From the IMG/VR virus record IMGVR_UViG_3300048833_000172, positions 1 to 49,955 of that record: a DNA stretch of 49,955 nucleotides. One strand, 5' to 3'. Positions 22,333 through 28,734 of this stretch are shown here, piece after piece. The position numbers and the translations under genes were made by a program. The notes below the pieces were generated by a model, which worked only from the letters and a program-made list of their open reading frames with translations, was not told the origin of the DNA and ran no database searches. The DNA is from a virus. Within the stretch, counting starts at the first letter, position 1. The number at the start of each line of letters is the position of its first letter.

Positions 22333-22351
22333 TTGACGTGATTGTTACGAT
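22333..22351 (+). promoter_or_regulatory. Promoter of the Rpf lipoprotein gene, TTGACGTGA element
   Basis: TTGACGTGA (22333-22341), four bases, TACGAT (22346-22351): the same geometry as the three minus-strand copies near 300, 1190 and 6610. It would give a leader of about 65 bases containing a hairpin and a GAGGAGG site before GTG 22423. Confidence 0.6.
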
Positions 22352-22371
22352 CGTCGTCACATAACCAGCTC

Positions 22372-22396
22372 CGGCCACCAGCATCCCTGGTGGCCG
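22372..22396 (+). other. 10-bp leader hairpin before the Rpf gene
   Basis: CGGCCACCAG (22372-22381) pairs perfectly with 22387-22396 around a five-base loop and lies between the promoter and the GAGGAGG site. It could act as an attenuator, an mRNA stabiliser or a terminator for upstream transcripts. Confidence 0.4.
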
Positions 22397-22422
22397 TTGC
22401 GCGTCCAGAGGAGGTCGCTGCC

Positions 22423-22857
22423 GTGCGCCGAATCATCCTGCTACTCGCCACCACGCTGCTGATCGGCCTCGCCGCCTGCACCCCGGAGCAGGTCGCCATG
22501 TTCCACACACTGTCTCCCGATGACCAGGCCAAGGTCGTCGACGCTCTCCGGGCACAGCATGGTCCGTCGCTACATCCGTTCCTGGTCTGCGTCCGCCGCC
22601 ATGAGTCCGACCGTGGCCCATATCCTCATGCGAACGGCTACCGAGCCCAGAATCCGTCGTCGAGCGCCAGTGGCGCCTATCAATGGCTGGACGGTTCATG
22701 GGCCACCGTCAGCCGCATGGCCGGGTACCCCGGCTACCCGACCGCATCGTCCGCTCCCCCGTGGGTTCAGGACGCGGTGACCTTGTACGTCATCAGCAAC
22801 CCAAGCCAGACCGGAGGGAAGCGACATTGGGCTGGTACCGGCTGCCCTGGGAGCTGA
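22423..22857 (+). CDS. Lipoprotein with Rpf/transglycosylase-like domain
   Basis: GTG 22423 has GAGGAGG eight bases upstream. Residues 1-19 form a lipoprotein signal ending in the lipobox LAAC with Cys19. Residues about 50-144 match the actinobacterial Rpf/lysozyme-like transglycosylase fold: FLVCVRRHESDRG with Glu61 as probable catalytic acid, NGYRAQNPSSSASGAYQWLDGSW, and a final GTGCPG. Cys56 and Cys141 may form a disulfide. The product would be exported and anchored outside the host membrane, where it could cleave glycan strands. It may assist lysis, alter the wall against superinfection or stimulate dormant hosts. Confidence 0.8.
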   Translation: MRRIILLLATTLLIGLAACTPEQVAMFHTLSPDDQAKVVDALRAQHGPSLHPFLVCVRRHESDRGPYPHANGYRAQNPSSSASGAYQWLDGSWATVSRMAGYPGYPTASSAPPWVQDAVTLYVISNPSQTGGKRHWAGTGCPGS

Positions 22858-22895
22858 CCGCTGCGTCATCATTGCGGTTCTGGCACACTGTCGTG

Positions 22896-23285
22896 GTGAG
22901 CTGCGACCCGTACTACGGCCTGGACCCGGTGCCCTTCGAGGGGCTCACTCGGGGTGACACCTACGCCTTCCCGTTCCTCTCCGAGGAGACGACGGATGAC
23001 GAGATCACTGAGGCGACCGTGTGGACGCCACGCGATCTGTCGGGCGGAGCGTTTGCCGTGACGGTCCGTGTGGGCTCCGAGGACGGGGACGAGTGGGCCG
23101 ACGCCACGATCGCCGTCGATGACATAGGCGCAGGGTCAGGCGCGTACGTCGTGGGGCTGTCAGACACGACGACGGCCGTGCCCGGGTACCAGTACTTCTT
23201 CGATGTCGAGTACACCGAAGGTTCGATCATCGAGACGCTCGTGAAGGGGTACTTCACGTTCGAGGCGGACGTGACCCGTGCCTGA
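22896..23285 (+). CDS. Beta-rich virion-associated hypothetical protein
   Basis: The start at GTG 22896 is chosen because CACACT lies six bases upstream and the longer frame overlaps the Rpf gene. The 129-residue product looks like an immunoglobulin-like beta-sandwich (FAVTVRVGSEDGDEW, YVVGLSDTTTAVPGYQYFFDVEYTEG). Proteins of this size just upstream of tail fibres often form adaptor or decoration domains. Its end overlaps the fibre gene by eight bases. Confidence 0.6.
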   Translation: MSCDPYYGLDPVPFEGLTRGDTYAFPFLSEETTDDEITEATVWTPRDLSGGAFAVTVRVGSEDGDEWADATIAVDDIGAGSGAYVVGLSDTTTAVPGYQYFFDVEYTEGSIIETLVKGYFTFEADVTRA

Positions 23286-24852
23286 GTACATCGTCCGCAC
23301 CCTGCCCGGCGAGACGACGGTGCGGGTCTCCCGGCCCGGCGGCACCAGCCGCGTCCGCACCCGTCTGACGTCGTCGACGGTCTACGTCACGGGCGGGGGT
23401 GGTGGCGACCACAACGACACAACGAACCGTGACGCTGCCGACGCCCACCCCATCTCAGCGATCACCGGGCTACAGGATGCCCTCGACGCCCTCACTGGTG
23501 GTGGCGGGTCGAACCTGCGCGTCGACGTCGCGGTCGTGGATGACACCGACAGCATCGACCTGGACGGCGCGGCGCCGGGTGACGTGCCCGCCGTGCTCGT
23601 CTGGGGACGCGCGTCGGGGAACGGCGTGTACGAGGCGTCGGTCGCTGATGGGTGGACGCTGCTCGACCCGCAGCCGACCCTGGTGGTCGCCGATGCGCTG
23701 GTGCAGGCACCGTCGTTCGACCCGGTGTTGGACACGGGTGTCGCGTCGATCTACGACTACTCGGACACGGCGGGCTGGCAGCCGGTCGGGTCGGTGCCGA
23801 CGCTGGACGGGAACCCGTCGCAGGTGTGGGGGCCGTCGGGTTGGGTCACCCCCGACGGTGGTGCATCTGCGCTCGCTGACCTGACCGATGTCGACGTCGT
23901 CTCGGACCCTCCCGCTCAGGACGATGTGCTCGCCTGGGACGACACCGCCGAGAAGTGGACCCCAGCCACGTTGGATGGTGGTGTCGCACTGTCCGACGCC
24001 ACCCCGCAGGATCTCGGCACCGCAGCAGCGGGTGTGTCGGAGGACGCGGCTCGGGCCGATCACGTCCACGACATGCCGAACGCCGCGGACATCGCTGTCG
24101 ATGCGTCGGGGTTCAACGGCAACCTCACCACGTCGGACGACACGGTGCAGGAGATCGCCCAGAAGCTCGACGACCTCGTCATCCCCGCAGCAGGGATCGC
24201 TGATCCTGGCGGCAGCAACGACGACTTCCTGCAACGCAAGTCGGGGGCGTGGACGAACCGCACCGTCGCCCAGGTCCGCACCGACCTCGGGGTGGCGAGG
24301 GGTGGCATCCTCAACCACGGTCAGAACGCCCTGCCGTCGGGCCGGTACATCTCCAACTCGCTCACCCAAGCATCAACGGCACAGAACTTCACGCCGAACA
24401 ACCTGTGGTTCTGCCCGTTCGTGGCACCGTTCGACGTCACCATCGACCGGCTGTGCGTCGAGGTCACCACCGCAGGCGCCGCCAGCTCCCTCGGTCGTAT
24501 CGGCATCTACGCCGTGACCGGCGGTGTGCCCGCGGCGCTGATCCGCGACGCCGGAACGTTCGACGGGTCCGCGCTCGGGGTCAAGGAGTTGACGCTCGAC
24601 CCGACCGTGACCCTGTCCGGTGGCACCAACTACGCGTTCGCGTTCTTCCACAACAGCGGGTCGAACATGGCGATGCGTGTGTTCTCGTTCGTCGGCGCCA
24701 TGCAGCTGAGCGAGGCGGCAGCGGGCGGCAACGTCACCAGCCCTCGCCGGAGTTGGAACCGCTCGCTGACGTTCACGACGCTGCCCGACCCTGCCGGGAC
24801 GGTCACCCATGAGACGGTGCTGCCGGTGTCGTTCTACATGAGGGGTGTGTGA
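23278..24852 (+). CDS. Tail fibre / minor tail protein
   Basis: The 524-residue protein starts at GTG 23278. Its N-terminus is a short beta region followed by a Gly-rich hinge (TGGGGGDHND). The middle contains tail-fibre repeats with GVSEDAARADHVHDMP and SALADLTDVDVVSDPPAQDDVLAWDDTAEKW, the latter a shaft motif common in phage fibres. The C-terminal roughly 200 residues are a beta-sandwich (APFDVTIDRLCVEVTTAGAASSLGRIGIY) that may bind host glycans. It leads a run of fibre-associated genes. Confidence 0.75.
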   Translation: MPEYIVRTLPGETTVRVSRPGGTSRVRTRLTSSTVYVTGGGGGDHNDTTNRDAADAHPISAITGLQDALDALTGGGGSNLRVDVAVVDDTDSIDLDGAAPGDVPAVLVWGRASGNGVYEASVADGWTLLDPQPTLVVADALVQAPSFDPVLDTGVASIYDYSDTAGWQPVGSVPTLDGNPSQVWGPSGWVTPDGGASALADLTDVDVVSDPPAQDDVLAWDDTAEKWTPATLDGGVALSDATPQDLGTAAAGVSEDAARADHVHDMPNAADIAVDASGFNGNLTTSDDTVQEIAQKLDDLVIPAAGIADPGGSNDDFLQRKSGAWTNRTVAQVRTDLGVARGGILNHGQNALPSGRYISNSLTQASTAQNFTPNNLWFCPFVAPFDVTIDRLCVEVTTAGAASSLGRIGIYAVTGGVPAALIRDAGTFDGSALGVKELTLDPTVTLSGGTNYAFAFFHNSGSNMAMRVFSFVGAMQLSEAAAGGNVTSPRRSWNRSLTFTTLPDPAGTVTHETVLPVSFYMRGV

Positions 24853-25088
24853 TGGCAGTCAACGAGGTCTACGGTCAGGGCGGGTACGACTCAGGCCACC
24901 CGAACGGCAACGTGGTCGAGCGGACAGTCGACAACCTCGACGGGACCGGCACCCGCACCACCTACACACCGGAGGGTGAGGTGGAGTCGGTCGAACAGCT
25001 CACCGGTCTGCCTGTACCACCCCTGCCCACCGACGACCTGCTCACCGCGGTCGACCCTCGCGACACCACCACGATCAGGAGAACATGA
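24852..25088 (+). CDS. 78-residue hypothetical protein in the fibre cluster
   Basis: ATG 24852 shares its base with the fibre stop (TGATG). The sequence is Gly, Asp and Thr-rich with a hairpin-like section (RTVDNLDGTGTRTTYTPEGEVESVEQL) and a Pro-rich end. No family is recognised. Its position implies a fibre accessory role. Confidence 0.55.
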   Translation: MAVNEVYGQGGYDSGHPNGNVVERTVDNLDGTGTRTTYTPEGEVESVEQLTGLPVPPLPTDDLLTAVDPRDTTTIRRT

Positions 25089-25387
25089 TGGCAACCCTCG
25101 CCGAATCCGCCCAGTACGCAGAGGACCCGGCGTTCATCCGTCGCGTCCGCCAGGCGATGACGAAGGCCGCGCAGAACGTGGCGTCGGAATCGGACCAGAC
25201 CGCGAACCACACCGACCGGGTGAAGCTCGCTTCGACGGTGCTCGCCCTGCCGAACGAGTGGGCGCAGAACTTCGCGATCGGCTGCGCGAACAACGGCAAC
25301 GTCGGCACCGGCACCTCCGACCCGCTGGTCGACGATGGTGCGTTGGAGTTCGTCGTCGCGTCGCTGTGGGACGCATTCTCGGGCTGA
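25085..25387 (+). CDS. Small helical protein of tail-fibre clusters
   Basis: Two adjacent ATGs (25085, 25088) overlap the previous stop; AGGAGA is just upstream. The 100-residue product is helical, FIRRVRQAMTKAAQNVASES, then HTDRVKLASTVLALPNEWAQNFAIGCANN. This pattern appears in small proteins near fibre genes of many phages; their role is unknown. Confidence 0.65.
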   Translation: MMATLAESAQYAEDPAFIRRVRQAMTKAAQNVASESDQTANHTDRVKLASTVLALPNEWAQNFAIGCANNGNVGTGTSDPLVDDGALEFVVASLWDAFSG

Positions 25388-25426
25388 TGGCACGCGACAC
25401 CGACCTCGGCTCGGACAGGTGACCTG

Positions 25427-25957
25427 ATGGCTGCACGAACGATCACGGTCGGACTACCGACAGGCGTTGTCACCGACGACGACAGCCGCCTCACCGACGC
25501 CCGCACACCAACCGCGCACACGCACACCGCCAGTGATGTGACGACAGGGCTGGCCGCGGTCGCGACGTCAGGGGATTACGGGGACCTGTCGGGCAAGCCG
25601 ACGATCCCCGACAGCGCCGACGACATCGGCGCAGCCCCAGCGACCCGCACCGTCGGCACCGGGTTGGGCACGTCGGGCACGGTGAACCTGGACATGGCGT
25701 CGGTGCACGGCACGATCCAGACCATCGCCGCGACTGGGGCGATCACGTTCACGACGTCGAACCGGGCGGCGGGCCGCGAGGTCACGCTCTTCATCTCGGC
25801 GGGCGGCTCGTCGCGCACCCTGACGTGGCCCGCCTGGATCGCGGTCGGTGCCGCACTGCCGACCACGTTGGCGTCCGGCAAGACGCTCGTCGCCACTGTC
25901 ACGTTCGTCGACACGACCGACGCAGCAGCGGTCGCAGCAGCGGCAGCACAGCCGTGA
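25427..25957 (+). CDS. Tail fibre-like protein
   Basis: The 176-residue protein opens with the fibre motif DDDSRLTDARTPTAHTH, then GDYGDLSGKPTIPDSADDIGAAP, which are collagen- or shaft-like repeats of phage fibres. A C-terminal beta domain (AITFTTSNRAAGREVTLFISAGGSSRTLTW) and an Ala-rich tail follow. It probably joins the tail tip or a short fibre. AGGTGA lies before ATG 25427. Confidence 0.7.
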   Translation: MAARTITVGLPTGVVTDDDSRLTDARTPTAHTHTASDVTTGLAAVATSGDYGDLSGKPTIPDSADDIGAAPATRTVGTGLGTSGTVNLDMASVHGTIQTIAATGAITFTTSNRAAGREVTLFISAGGSSRTLTWPAWIAVGAALPTTLASGKTLVATVTFVDTTDAAAVAAAAAQP

Positions 25958-26739
25958 GGACACTCACCATCGGCGACCCGGCGCTGCTCGGGACCGTCAC
26001 CCCACGGACACCTCCCGCCGTCGCGTCGACCGCTGCAGTGTGGTGGGCAGGCGACCTGTCGCTCGCTGACGGCGACCCGGTCAGCACGTGGACCGACCGC
26101 ATCGGCGGCGTGTCGATCGCCAACTCGCTCACCGCCCGCCCCACCTACCGCTCAGCACACATCGGCGGCCGCCCCGCGGTCGACTTCGACGGCAGCAACG
26201 ATGTCTTGTACGCGTCCAACCCACTGAGCACTGCGGCATCCGGCGCAGTCGTCGCCGTGGTGCTGGTCGACACCACGTCAGGGAGCCGCGGCGTGTGGTC
26301 CAGCGGCGACGAAGCCTCAGCGTCCTATTACCTGCTCGGCACGTCATCTACGTCGGCTAGTGGCGGAACCGGTCGAATCTCGCTCGAAGCTGCCCAGACG
26401 AGTTTGCAGCCTCACATCCGCGGCAACACCACGACCCTCTCCACCGCCACGCCCTACCTGCTGGAGTGGTCGAGCAGCGGCTCCGCTCACGCTCTCAAGG
26501 TGAACGGTGCTGGAGAGTCGATCACGGTTCTGTCTGGCACCAGCAACGGCCGATGGTTCTCTGGCGTGTCGTTCCGCGACTCGTTTGCTTTGGGTGCTCT
26601 CAAGTTCAACGGCACCGCCACCGCCTACCTCGACGGCGCCATCGCGTTCCTGTTGGTCACCACGGCACCGCTCAGCAGTGGAGATCGCACCGCCCTCCAC
26701 TCCTGGGTCGCATCGCACTACGGGATCGCGGTCTCGTGA
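25954..26739 (+). CDS. LamG / concanavalin A-like lectin-domain tail protein
   Basis: GTG 25954 overlaps the preceding stop as GTGA, giving 261 residues. After a short N-terminal arm, the rest is a LamG-like beta-sandwich: VWWAGDLSLADGDPVSTWTDRIGG, RPTYRSAHIGGRPAVDFDGSND, LLEWSSSGSAHALKVNGAG, and a final FLLVTTAPLSSGDRTALHSWVASHYGI. Such domains bind sugars and serve as receptor-recognition modules at phage tail tips. A second, unrelated-looking lectin-like protein follows at 26846. Confidence 0.75.
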   Translation: MRTLTIGDPALLGTVTPRTPPAVASTAAVWWAGDLSLADGDPVSTWTDRIGGVSIANSLTARPTYRSAHIGGRPAVDFDGSNDVLYASNPLSTAASGAVVAVVLVDTTSGSRGVWSSGDEASASYYLLGTSSTSASGGTGRISLEAAQTSLQPHIRGNTTTLSTATPYLLEWSSSGSAHALKVNGAGESITVLSGTSNGRWFSGVSFRDSFALGALKFNGTATAYLDGAIAFLLVTTAPLSSGDRTALHSWVASHYGIAVS

Positions 26740-26846
26740 CCTCCAGCGACTTCGCAGCCCTGCTGCTGGCCGCCTGCCTCACGAGCTGGCTCTACGCTGT
26801 CGGACCCGCCGCAGTGATCGGCGCCCTCGTCCGACTGGTGGGCTGA
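26736..26846 (+). CDS. 36-residue membrane peptide
   Basis: GTG 26736 overlaps the lectin stop as GTGA and its own stop shares a base with the next ATG (TGATG), so both ends fit the chain exactly. The peptide is almost wholly hydrophobic (ALLLAACLTSWLYAVG, AAVIGALVRLVG), one or two membrane spans. It may be a tiny holin-like or assembly peptide; too short for family assignment. Confidence 0.5.
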   Translation: MTSSDFAALLLAACLTSWLYAVGPAAVIGALVRLVG

Positions 26847-28009
26847 TGGCGTCGCTCGCCCGCTGCACGACCGTCACTTTCGACCCCGGGACAGACGTCC
26901 CCCAGGGCAGCGATGGCGCCGTGGTGTACAGCTCGGGTGTGCTCGACTCGTTCGGAACCGTCGACACACCGGTCGACTGGCCGACCACGGGCGCGAAGAT
27001 CAAAGCGATCGAGGTCGAAGTCACAGCGACCGACGAGTTCACTGCCGACGGGCAGATCCAGACCGTCGTCTGCCAGCCAGGCAACCTCACCGCCCCCATC
27101 TCCGGTGCCACGTCGGACGCATCAGGCACATGGTCAGGCTGGGACGGGGGGGTCGGTCAGTACCGCTCGTCAGGGGTCGACGCGTTCTACTTCAACAAGA
27201 TCGGTGGCTGGCGCACCGACTACCTGAGTCCCACCAGCGGTGCCGCGACGGTGAACGGCATCTCAACCCCGGATCGCGCAGATCTGCGTGTCGGCGGTAT
27301 CGACCTGCGTGCCCGTGTGCGACTTGCGGACTGGGATGCTGCCGCCAGCGATCGCCGCACCATCGCCGCCCGCTACTCGGGTGCAGGAACCGGGTCGTGG
27401 ATCTGGGCGGTGACCGGCAGCGAGTTCTACTTCATGGTGCACCGCGGCAGCGACTTCGAGTTCGTCGGTACGTGCGCCCAGTCGCTGGTCGGTGTGGTCG
27501 ACGGGGAGTGGGCTGACCTGCGCGTCACCTACGACAACACGAACCGGATGCGCTGGTACGACGTGACGGGCGCGCTGGTGGAGACGGACAACGTCACCGG
27601 CATGACCACCATCCACCCGGGGTCGGCACCACTGTGGCTCGGGAACAACCGCAACGCCGGTGGCCGATCTGCGGGGGGCTTGGACGGCGACATCGAGTGG
27701 TTCGAGATGCGCGATGCCTCAGGAACGCTGATCCAGACGTTGTCGGTCGACGCGATGGACTCATCGGGTGACACCGGGTGGACCCCGTCTGTCGGTGCTG
27801 ACTGGTTCCGCGGTTCCGGCATTGGGGTCACTGGGGCCTCCATCCCCGCCACCCAGCGTGTCCGGTGGGTGGCCGACACTCCGTTCCCCGCCGATGAGGT
27901 GCGCCTCATCGTGGACGCCCAGACGGGTGTGTTGACGGTGGACGAGATCCTGATCGAAGCCGAGTGCGGCGGTGGCATTTACCGCGACGGGCGCGTGCAC
28001 CTGAGTTGA
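26846..28009 (+). CDS. Lectin-like tail tip protein
   Basis: The 387-residue protein has an N-terminal beta region and a central concanavalin A-like domain with LRARVRLADWDAAASDRRTIAARY, WADLRVTYDNTNRMRWYDVTG, APLWLGNNRNAGG and GDIEWFEMRDASGTLI, the repeating strand pattern of LamG/pentraxin folds. The C-terminal part (SVGADWFRGSG, VDEILIEAECGGGIY) is also beta-rich. A sugar-binding receptor role at the tail tip is likely. It is coupled to the peptide gene upstream by TGATG. Confidence 0.7.
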   Translation: MASLARCTTVTFDPGTDVPQGSDGAVVYSSGVLDSFGTVDTPVDWPTTGAKIKAIEVEVTATDEFTADGQIQTVVCQPGNLTAPISGATSDASGTWSGWDGGVGQYRSSGVDAFYFNKIGGWRTDYLSPTSGAATVNGISTPDRADLRVGGIDLRARVRLADWDAAASDRRTIAARYSGAGTGSWIWAVTGSEFYFMVHRGSDFEFVGTCAQSLVGVVDGEWADLRVTYDNTNRMRWYDVTGALVETDNVTGMTTIHPGSAPLWLGNNRNAGGRSAGGLDGDIEWFEMRDASGTLIQTLSVDAMDSSGDTGWTPSVGADWFRGSGIGVTGASIPATQRVRWVADTPFPADEVRLIVDAQTGVLTVDEILIEAECGGGIYRDGRVHLS

Positions 28010-28047
28010 GCCTCGCTCAATCGCCGTGGAGGGGCCAGGATGGCGAT

Positions 28048-28407
28048 GTGCTGTCAGCTATCAACCCCAACATCGAGCCGTCATACTGGTGGCTCACCGC
28101 CCTGACGCTGCCGTTGTGGGGTTGGGCGATCTGGTGGAACATCGACGCCACCCTGCGCGGCATAGTTGAAGGCGTGAAGATGCGCGCCGCGACATCGGTG
28201 CTGTCAGTCATCTACCTCGTCGCCAACTGTGTTCTGTTGTTCTCTACCGTGAGTCCCGGGGCCTGGTCCGATGTGATGCGAGGGTTTCAGCTCCTCACCA
28301 TCCCGATCGTGTGGGTGCTCCCAGCACGGATGTCGGTACGGATGGCGGACAAGATTCGCGAGACGGACCGGCGGGCCATCGAGAAGTACGACGGGGAGCT
28401 GGACTGA
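28048..28407 (+). CDS. Membrane protein, possible holin
   Basis: The start is GTG 28048 (VLSAINPN) behind an AGG eight bases upstream; the frame is open earlier but without good starts. The 119-residue product has three membrane spans (WLTALTLPLWGWAIWW, VLSVIYLVANCVLLFSTV, LLTIPIVWVLP) and a charged C-terminal helix, a class-I holin-like topology. It is 6 kb from the endolysin, so the link to lysis is uncertain. Confidence 0.55.
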   Translation: MLSAINPNIEPSYWWLTALTLPLWGWAIWWNIDATLRGIVEGVKMRAATSVLSVIYLVANCVLLFSTVSPGAWSDVMRGFQLLTIPIVWVLPARMSVRMADKIRETDRRAIEKYDGELD

Positions 28408-28719
28408 ATGGAGCCCATCACCGCTGCCGTCATCGCCTTCCTCGGGGGGGGCGGTCTTGCCACCATTGCCACCCTGTGGGCCGATCGGCGCCGCAAGGAG
28501 GCGGAGACCACCGAACTCATCACATCCTCGGCGGAGCGGATCATCGAGCGCCTGGAGCGCATCATCGAGCGCCTGGAAGCAGAGAAGTCGCGCCTGGAGG
28601 CTGAGCGCGAGAAGGAGCTGAGAGATCACCGGGCCGAGCTGGAGAAGCTGCGCGCCGAGATCGCCTCGCTACGAGCAGAGGTCCGGCGCCTCCGTAACGA
28701 GGCCGGTCTCGCCGACTGA
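28408..28719 (+). CDS. Membrane-anchored coiled-coil protein
   Basis: ATG 28408 follows the previous stop with no gap. Residues 3-24 form one glycine-rich membrane span (AAVIAFLGGGGLATIATLW). The rest is a long charged coiled coil (ERIIERLERIIERLEAEKSRLEAE...). The shape is that of a spanin-like or holin-partner protein. It pairs with the three-span protein at 28048. An 8-G tract lies in the membrane-span codons near 28444-28451. Confidence 0.6.
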   Translation: MEPITAAVIAFLGGGGLATIATLWADRRRKEAETTELITSSAERIIERLERIIERLEAEKSRLEAEREKELRDHRAELEKLRAEIASLRAEVRRLRNEAGLAD

Positions 28720-28721
28720 CA

Positions 28722-28727
28722 TAGCCT
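28722..28727 (+). promoter_or_regulatory. -10 box TAGCCT before the minor tail gene
   Basis: TAGCCT lies seven bases before ATG 28735 in a 15-base gap without a ribosome-binding site. Confidence 0.5.
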
Positions 28728-28734
28728 GTTCCCT

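Larger units (their letters stand above)
21843..22422 (+). other. 580-base gene-free region with hairpins and promoter-like elements
   Basis: This is the only stretch longer than 300 bases without a convincing gene. Frames here on either strand lack starts, coding character or homology-like features. It holds a hairpin after the endolysin (21869-21923), a 7-bp hairpin (21958-21964 with 21974-21980), two extended -10 elements each followed by a hairpin, a TTGACGTGA promoter (22333-22351) and a 10-bp hairpin before the Rpf gene. No tRNA was found. Confidence 0.6.

Noticed and set aside
22059-22532. 157-residue minus-strand frame in the gene-free region
   Set aside because: No ribosome-binding site, Arg/Ser/Thr-rich composition and it crosses the hairpins and the promoter of the Rpf gene.
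28444-28451. 8-G tracts at 28444 and 36696 as phase-variation switches
   Set aside because: They fall in membrane-protein and tape-measure codons for Gly where a shift would destroy essential products. Short G runs are expected at this GC, so only the tailspike tract was kept as a possibility.
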